From Benincasa hispida (Eukaryota; Streptophyta; Magnoliopsida; Cucurbitales; Cucurbitaceae): a stretch of DNA of 64,000 bases. Positions within the stretch are counted from its first letter, which is position 1, and every line of letters begins with the position of its first letter. A program made the position numbers and the translations under genes. The notes under the pieces were generated by a model. The model worked only from the letters and a program-made list of their open reading frames with translations. It was not told the DNA's origin and did no database searches. Positions 57,501 through 64,000 of this stretch are shown piece by piece. The stretch lies in assembly GCF_009727055.1 (NCBI RefSeq), contig NC_052349.1, forward strand, positions 40,442,840 to 40,506,839. Direction: 5' to 3'.

Positions 57501-58549
57501 CCAAAAGTGCTCCCCACGAGTAACATAAAAGTTTATTATGAAAATGTCAAAACTATTTAAAGTGTTTCATGAGAAAATTTCTGGAGCAGAAAGCACACCT
57601 GAAAATAAATTTAAGTGTAGAACTAAAAGTAAAATTAATTTGTGATTAAGCACCTTCCACTAAAGACCTTATAACTAAAATATCTTTTTGATAAAAGCAC
57701 TCTCAAACATCTTTTAGTATAAACATCTTACTGTATTGTATATTTTATTGGAGCATGTGTTGGAACTTCTTAGAGAAGCGTTTTAAGTCATTAAGAAAAT
57801 TGAAGCTCAATGCAGTATTTCTTGTCGAATACCCACCAACTTCCCATTGAAGACTTGATGAACGTGTTTCATATTAGCACTTTATAGTTGAGTTGATCGC
57901 ACGTGCATTTTTCTTCTCTTATTTGCCATTCAACTTGGAAGTTGTGTTCTTCTCTTATTTGTCATTTTATAGTCGAGAAATTTATGGCAGCATGTGCATG
58001 GAAAGCTGTTATTGATTTCATTAGTTATATAGGGTGAAGAGTGTAATGGGACATCTGGATGGTCGACGTGAGTTTCCTCGGCTATGCATCGGTATGCATC
58101 TAGTTAACAATAGTTTGAAGGCTGTTTATTAAGTTTCTACTTCAGGAACTGTAAACAACTACATTGCTCTTGTTATTACTATCTAGGAATTGGAAACCCA
58201 CCTGGGACTATGGACATGAAAGCTTTTCTGCTGCAGAAGTTCAGTTCAGTTGAGCGAAAACAGGTGAGACTGCCATTGCATTCTAATACAGTTCCGTTCT
58301 GCATTATGTCATACGTCGCAGCCATACTTGATAACTTTGAAATTTTACTTGTTTATTTTGAACTATGCTTTGATTTTTATGATGTGGCTGGTGGTAGAAA
58401 TTTTTATGACTGTTTTTTGTTCAACCCAACAGATTGATGCAGCCCTTGAACAAGGGGTTGAGGCAGTGAGAACCCTTGCACTAAATGGATTTAGTCAAAG
58501 AGTCAACAGATTCAATTTGACCCAGAAATACAAGTATCATAAGGTTTGA
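48582..58549 (+). CDS. CRS2B: Peptidyl-tRNA hydrolase-like protein, chloroplast group IIB splicing factor CRS2 type
   Basis: CRS2 proteins are plastid relatives of peptidyl-tRNA hydrolase that work with CAF partners in group IIB intron splicing. Exons: 48582-48797, 48971-49055, 49149-49216, 57145-57195, 57291-57364, 58033-58091, 58187-58263, 58433-58549. All junctions are GT-AG and in frame, giving 248 aa. Residues 1 to about 48 look like a transit peptide. Hydrolase motifs follow: GLGNPGNKYHGTRHNVG (58 on), KPQTYMN (112-118), DEMSLPNG (143-150) and GGHGHHNG (158-165). The four bacterial catalytic positions are kept (Asn61, His71, Asp143, Asn164). The C-terminus KYKYHKV is typical of the CRS2 branch as I recall it. 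A true organellar hydrolase cannot be excluded from sequence alone. Coding intron 3 is 7.9 kb because of a copia insertion. Confidence 0.9.
51066..51273 (-). repeat. 3' LTR of the intronic copia element (208 bp)
   Basis: Plus strand TGATGAAAATAATAAC to CTATTTTCAACA. About 97 percent identical to 56453-56662 by direct comparison. Confidence 0.9.
51274..51290 (-). other. Polypurine tract of the intronic copia element
   Basis: In reverse it reads CAACTTGAGGGAGAG immediately before the 3' LTR start TGTTGAAAAT, the usual copia arrangement. Confidence 0.85.
51281..56453 (-). pseudogene. Copia Gag-Pol polyprotein, frame-broken
   Basis: Blocks on the minus strand: leader (56453-55812); Gag with knuckle CEHCKKPWHTKDQC (55708-54893); protease with WIVDSEATDHLT (54799-54296), where DSG is expected; integrase (54262-53549) with CDVCICAKQ, DVWGP, RSDNGREF and NGVAERKN; a variable linker (53628-53104); reverse transcriptase (53170-51680) with QLDVKNAFLNGELEEEV and YVDDIVLSG; RNase H (51640-51281) with ARSSVEAEYRAM, KHVEIDRHF and VADVLTKGL. 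Frames change near 55750, 53600, 53200, 52600 and 52320. Stops lie near 54893, 54296 and 51680. The order protease, integrase, then reverse transcriptase defines copia. The element is not autonomous now. Confidence 0.9.
56441..56452 (-). other. Primer-binding site of the intronic copia element
   Basis: In reverse it reads TGGTATCAGAGC, starting directly after the 5' LTR. The last LTR base plus the first two bases of the site form the ATG that opens the leader frame (MVSEQR). Confidence 0.9.
56453..56662 (-). repeat. 5' LTR of the intronic copia element (210 bp)
   Basis: Partner of 51066-51273. The extra two bases come from an ACAC versus AC difference. Confidence 0.9.
57478..57740. mobile_element. 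Candidate MITE remnant in CRS2-like intron 5
   Basis: The text GTTTGGGAGTACTTTTGATATGACCAAAAGTGCTCCCC contains an imperfect inverted motif (GGGAGTACTTTT...AAAAGTGCTCCC). Further AAAGTGTTT and AAAAGCACTC words follow. This resembles the candidate at 11630-11910. Terminal repeats and target duplication were not defined. Confidence 0.35.
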
Positions 58550-61500
58550 TCCTCAGAAAAAAAAAGTTGTAGTTTTGATCATATTGGTGAGAATGAATTT
58601 TGATAAAAATGAATAGTGTAGAAAGGAAAGGACTGGACATAAAATTAATTGTATTTGATCATGCTGCAAGGGTTGACCGACTGTTCATAGATCTGGAGAG
58701 AAAAACTAAGCAGATCAATTTACAATAAGATGAACTAATATCCAATTGTCCATGAAATTATATTGTACAACATAAATGATATAAACAGATTGATTATTAC
58801 TAGTTATACCCCTTTTAATACCCTTCATATCATCCCTGCCTGAGAAAGGGAATCCTTGTTTAGCTCGGCAGTTCTATGACATTGTTTGAAAATTAGTTTT
58901 TAGGAAAACGTTAAATTATAAGTTGTAATCAAATAAATTTTAGATTTATGTCTACTGAATAGGTATTTGAACTTTAATATGTCTTATATGTTGGGTTACT
59001 TTGATTGATTTTTTAATTTCAAAAAATAGTTATGAGGAATAGGACTCTACAAACGCTAGTCTCTTCTTTCTGAAATAGCAAAGTTACGTGGTTTTGACAC
59101 TTTTAGATACAACTATAAAAATTGAACTTCTGGTAACCATTTTATTCTTTTGGTTTTAAAAATTAAGTCTATACACACTACTTTCACCTCAAAATTTCTT
59201 CTTTTGTTATCTATTTTTCACCAATGATTTAAAAAATTAAGTCAAATTTTGAGAAGTTTTGATTTTGGAATTTGACTAAGAATTCAACCATGGTATTTGT
59301 GAAAGATGCTAATCATTGTAAGAAATGTAAATGAAATAAATTTTATTTTAAAAAATAAAAATAAAAATAACCAAATATTATCAAACATGGCCTTAATTAG
59401 TGGTTGATATAAGAGGTTGATTGAATTTAATAAGATTGGAGAGGTAGAAAAGTAATAAATTATTATTTTTTTTTTTTTAACCTCACTTTCTTTATCAAGG
59501 GGTCCAAAAAAATAAATTTTGAAAGAAGTGTCTAATTTTTAAAAAATAAAATTAGAGGGGATAAAAAATGTCAAATTAAATTGATTGAATCTCAATTAGG
59601 AAATACCTGTATACATGCTCTTGTTTGAGAGGTCGAGAGTAGTACTTCAACCTTGATCTTCTGGCAACGGTTAAGGAACCTTGATATTCTTCAAGGATAG
59701 GAAACGAGACGTTATCCAACGAGTCTTTAGGGATTGAATCACCAATTTCAAATACTAGTGATCAAACACACATGTCATTCAAAACTTGAGAACCAAAAAG
59801 ATAAATTTTACCTAAAAGTCTTTTTTTTTTCTTTTTTCTTTTTGGAATTGATTTCTTTACCTATAAGTTATTTGTACTTAAATTAACAATTTTTGTTATC
59901 TATTCTATATATAAATGGATCAAAAGGAGGAGAAACTTTATATTCCTTTTTGCCCTTGCATTTTTTGTAATGATCATTTTGTACTTCATTTTCAACTGTT
60001 TTAATTTGGCAAGATACCTTATCAATAAATAGACATATCTCATGGATTATTATAATCTAAGGAGGAGACTATTGAAAGAGAAATGAGATCCTCCTCAAAT
60101 ATCTCCCACCCTAAACTTAAAATTTTCTAAAAAGAAATATTAAAAAACTTAAGTACCATCTTTCTTTCTTTATGGTATGGTAGTGATCTTAAAGGAGTAA
60201 TCGTCGCCCTCTTAATTGTTTTCCACGAGACTCATCATGCTATTGGATCAGTAAACTCAATCATCTTACAATTTCATGATTAATGGTTAGTTTTTGTTTT
60301 TTTATGTTGAATTAGTGTTTTTATTTATTTATTCATTTTTGGACTTTAGAGGGATTTGATTTAGGAATTTTTTTTTTTTTAAAAAAATAGTTTTTCACTT
60401 ATAGAAGATTTCAGGGACAATCCACCACTAGTAAAAATATTTTGATCAATACTACTTGTAACCTTTTTAGGTGGTTTCCATAAGGAGCATCATGTCCTTG
60501 TATGGATTCCAATCGCTTGGCATTTTCTTTATTAAACGGTTAATTTTTTTCTTCATTTTTTTTATGTTGAATTGATTTTTTTTTATAAAGAATGTTGAAT
60601 TGAGACAACATTTTTTTTTAGATATTTTGATATAGTAATTCGATCTTTTTAATTCATTTGGAGGGATTTGATTTAGTTATTTGATTTATTTATTTTATTC
60701 ACATATTAGAGATTTAACGACAATCCACTACAATCTACCACTTCATCGAATGATCTCCCTGTTTAATTTACCTTATTTTTATTCTTTAGATTCTAATGTA
60801 AATGCAATGGATTTATATGTTTTTTCTAAAAAAAAATTAATTGCAATGGCTTTATATGCTTTTAAAAATAAAGATAAAGTTTTTTCCAAGCATTAAAATT
60901 GACATAAATAATTATTAGATTTGTAGAAAAAAAATCCATTAATGTTTTACTTTAATAATTACAGTAATAAAATGAAGTATCTCATTTATATTTTAAATAA
61001 CACAATATCAAAATTGTTAGTAAACAAATCTTTAATGATCAGAAGATTTGGTTTTTTAAAAAAAGTATAATTTTAACATATAAAACTTGCAAAATCTATT
61101 TTTAGAAAAAAACAACAAAATCTTTTAAAAGAAAAATTATCTTGCTCTTTTTTTTTTTTTTTTTGAAAAATTTGACTTACTATTTTTATATCCTTATAAT
61201 TATTTTTAAAAAATTTATAATTTTTAATTATACTAGTTAGAAGACACGTGCAATACACGTGGCTAAAAGATTTTATGACATAAAGTTTGAAGATATAGTC
61301 TAAATTTTGATTGAATATATTCATGAAATTAAATTAGTAAATATTTCAAAATAGTTTAAAAAATAGCGTCCAAAATTATATATCTTATTTTAAGTTAATT
61401 TATAATAAATTAATATATAAAAATAGGTAGAAGAATCAAATTAAAACACATAATGATGTAATTAGAATGAAATTTGTGAAATTAAATTTAAACAAAAGTG

Positions 61501-64000
61501 ACATATTAACATTTTTTTTTAAAAAAAAAAACTGACATAATAACATAAATTATCTTTAATTATGTAATTCATTAGTGCTTGATTTTTGGAATGGAAAAAA
61601 ATATATATATTTCATAAGAATTATATATCTCGATTTTTTAAAGAATAAATTTAATAAATTAGACCTTTAATAAAGAAAAAACTCTATATAGACAACATAG
61701 GTATGGATCTTAATATTAGAATCTATTTCGATGATTTTTTTTTTTTTTTTTTTTTGTAAATTTCTTTCTCAAAATTTGATAAGTAAAATTGAATGTTGGT
61801 TTTTTATTATTAGGATCCAATATCCCAAATCATTTTAAAAAAAATAAATAAATCTTCTCCTAACAAATTAATATTTTTAAGATTTTGTTTAGAGCTACTT
61901 AGATTTACTATTAATACTATATATTTTTTTAATTTGTTGATATATAATTTTGATGAATCTTTTTTTAGTATGCCACTAAAATATGAATATTTAAAAATAA
62001 AACTAAAACCAACAAAGCCAAAAAAAAAAGTGCTTTTTTTTGGAAGAAGTACTTTCATATTTCAATTATTTATTCTTAAAATATAAATCTTCTAGAGCTT
62101 TTTTACATGTAAATACATAAATATTTTACAAGTTTAATATTCCTTTAAAAAAATAAATAATTTTATTTATATTAATGAAAATGATCCACCCAAATTCCAG
62201 CAACTAAATCAAACAAATAAATCAAATTAAATTAAAAATTTTGAAATAATAAAAAAATGATAAAGTAAATCTATTGAACTAAAAATTCTATAAAGATGGA
62301 TTTGGAATGGAGAGGGAGAAGAATATATCGTGTAATGCTCATAAGAAATATACAATAATACTAGGGAAATAAATTTAAAAAATTGGCATCTACACAAAAA
62401 CCAAGAAATTAAAATCGAATTTGAATTCAGTTCTTAAATTAGAGATTTCACAAATGATTCAATTTCAAATCATAAAAAGTCTATGTAAACAATTCAACAT
62501 GGTCAGTTGAAGACAAAAATAAGGCCAATGTCACAAATTTGATGCTTCACTATTTACCATTTTCACAATTTTCACCGTTTGAAGGAAAAGTCAGGAACTA
62601 CGTTTGTTATCGAAGAGTTACCGATATTAATCAAACTTCTAAAAAATGTATAGTAAGAAAATCATAACCACTAAATAAAAGGGTGAAATAATTAATAAAA
62701 CACAATCATTACAACCACATTAAGGGTGAGAGAGCTGATAAAAGATAACCATAATAATAAAAGGGAGAGAGTAAATAAAACCAAGAGTAACGGATAACTA
62801 ACTCGAGAAACATTAGGGTATACATTTTTTTAAAATTAAAGGGCAATATGAGAATGAAAAATTCTCCATTATCCCTAATTTTAACATAGTAGAGATGTGT
62901 GATTTTTAATAATATGTGTTATTTACTTGATTGCTTGAGGGGAGATTTGTTTAACCTTATTCTTTAACTATATTATATAAATTAATTAAACTATGATATG
63001 AATTATAAAATTAGGATTTCATTAATTGGAGGAAAAAAGTTTGCATAACAAGCCCGTACAAACTTAAATAATTTTAAAAGTATAACATTTTTAAGGTAAA
63101 TATTTGTAAAATTATGATATTTTTAGTTAATTTTGTAGTCAATAACTTTTTTAAAAAAAATAAATTAGCATGATTCAAATTTAAAAATTAATAATAATAT
63201 TTTAGTTGTCACAGTATAAATTTCCAAACACGTGCATCGCATGCGATTAATTACAAGTTATTTTTTAAAAAAAGAAAAAATTGAGCACCCATAGAAACTA
63301 GGGAGGATGGGTAAAAAGGTGCCTTTAAAAAAGCTCCAAGTTAAATGGCTGCCATTTATCCTAGTTTTCATTTGTAGTTTCATTCTACTGAGTTAAAAAT
63401 ATTATAAATATAGCAAAATAGATACTTATGCTGAGTGTCCTAAAAGTCAAGTGGTTTATTTTTTATTGTCAATGTGATTAATGCCAAATTATCCATATGT
63501 CTTATGACCATACCTTAGTGTCTAAATGGTACCACGTCCTAATTATTAAATTGCTTATAAATAGTGACATTTTGTGGATTTTGAAATGACATAATTTGGT
63601 GAGAAATTAAAAGGGGAGATTTTCATATTTTTCATAATTTCTAATATTTTAAATTTTGTTTTATATTATATTATTTATTTTTAATATTATATTTTTTCAA
63701 TATTTGTGTTCCTGTTGTACCTCGTTTTACTCTTCAATTTTATAACACGTTACTAACATGAGCCTTATCATTTCCTTGCTAAAGGTAGGTCATGTATTTC
63801 CTCTTCATTATAATTAATAAATTAAATATTGTTTATCCAATTATACCGTTTATATTTGGATTAATCTATGATGTCTAGGTGATAAAACTATTTTATTACC
63901 TCACACCGCTCACGCAAGCTCATAAAACTGGTTAAAAACACTCAATTATTCGGCCATAATCCTCAAGTAGGAGGTGTCCGTCAACTTAAATACCTCCAGT
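58550..64000. other. AT-rich intergenic region, no gene seen
   Basis: Downstream of the CRS2-like gene. Many poly(A) and poly(T) runs (for example about 59465-59479, 61149-61164, 61737-61756) and short AT-driven frames without homology are present. Two related words, ACACGTGCAATACACGTG at about 61245 and ACACGTGCATCGCATGCG at about 63229, hint at degraded dispersed repeats. No splice-consistent exon, tRNA or recognisable transposase was found. Confidence 0.5.

Noticed and set aside
61243..63262. Related words ACACGTGCAATACACGTG and ACACGTGCATCGCATGCG as ends of one element
   Set aside because: Both lie in the same orientation, the matching region is short, and no target duplication or inverted repeat was found.

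Overview
The window reads as nuclear DNA of a flowering plant (a eudicot, possibly a cucurbit; the family-level guess is weak). It is AT-rich, has split genes with GT-AG introns, and is dominated by plant mobile elements: Ty1/copia-like and Ty3/gypsy LTR elements, LINE, PIF/Harbinger and hAT. Only two host genes are convincingly intact. A 13-exon minus-strand gene (coding 7402-12558) encodes a plastidic glucose transporter of the pGlcT/GLT1 type, predicted 543 aa. An 8-exon plus-strand gene (coding 48582-58549) encodes a peptidyl-tRNA-hydrolase-like protein of the chloroplast splicing factor CRS2 type, predicted 248 aa. From memory, the Arabidopsis counterparts are neighbours (At5g16150 and At5g16140), so this looks like a conserved gene pair pushed about 36 kb apart by mobile DNA. 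Both products are predicted to act in the plastid, one exporting glucose from starch breakdown and the other in group II intron splicing. Nothing suggests that they share a pathway.

Layout. 1-3331: microsatellite, decayed gypsy pieces in opposite orientations, a composite inverted repeat and a 33-bp tandem repeat. 4529-6134: LINE remnant with an exact 86-bp tandem duplication, and a second copy of the composite repeat. 7207-12772: glucose transporter gene. 15138-20193: a 5-kb PIF/Harbinger element with decayed Myb-like and transposase genes, the latter lacking its first catalytic Asp, plus internal tandem arrays. 20925-33441: one long LTR element (TSD CAAAA) carrying a nested 1.84-kb LTR-like insertion (TSD ATAAC), a decayed hAT transposase and a 499-bp assembly gap. 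33723-36470: solo LTR (TSD GTTAA) splitting a DUF1985-type pseudogene. 38430-43513: a non-autonomous LTR element (TSD GATCA) with strikingly unequal LTRs. 43690-46680: decayed copia gag/protease split by another solo LTR. 48446-58549: the CRS2-like gene, whose third coding intron is swollen to 7.9 kb by an antisense copia element (51066-56662). 58550-64000: AT-rich sequence without a recognisable gene.

The least explained pattern is a family of palindromic words built on ACGATCGT (idealised form CTANACGATCGTNTAG). It recurs in clusters inside apparently unrelated elements (the Harbinger interior, LTRs, and the non-coding interiors of LTR elements) and differs in amount between the two LTRs of a single element. 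All exon and element boundaries were read by eye from splice and terminal motifs and were not computed.
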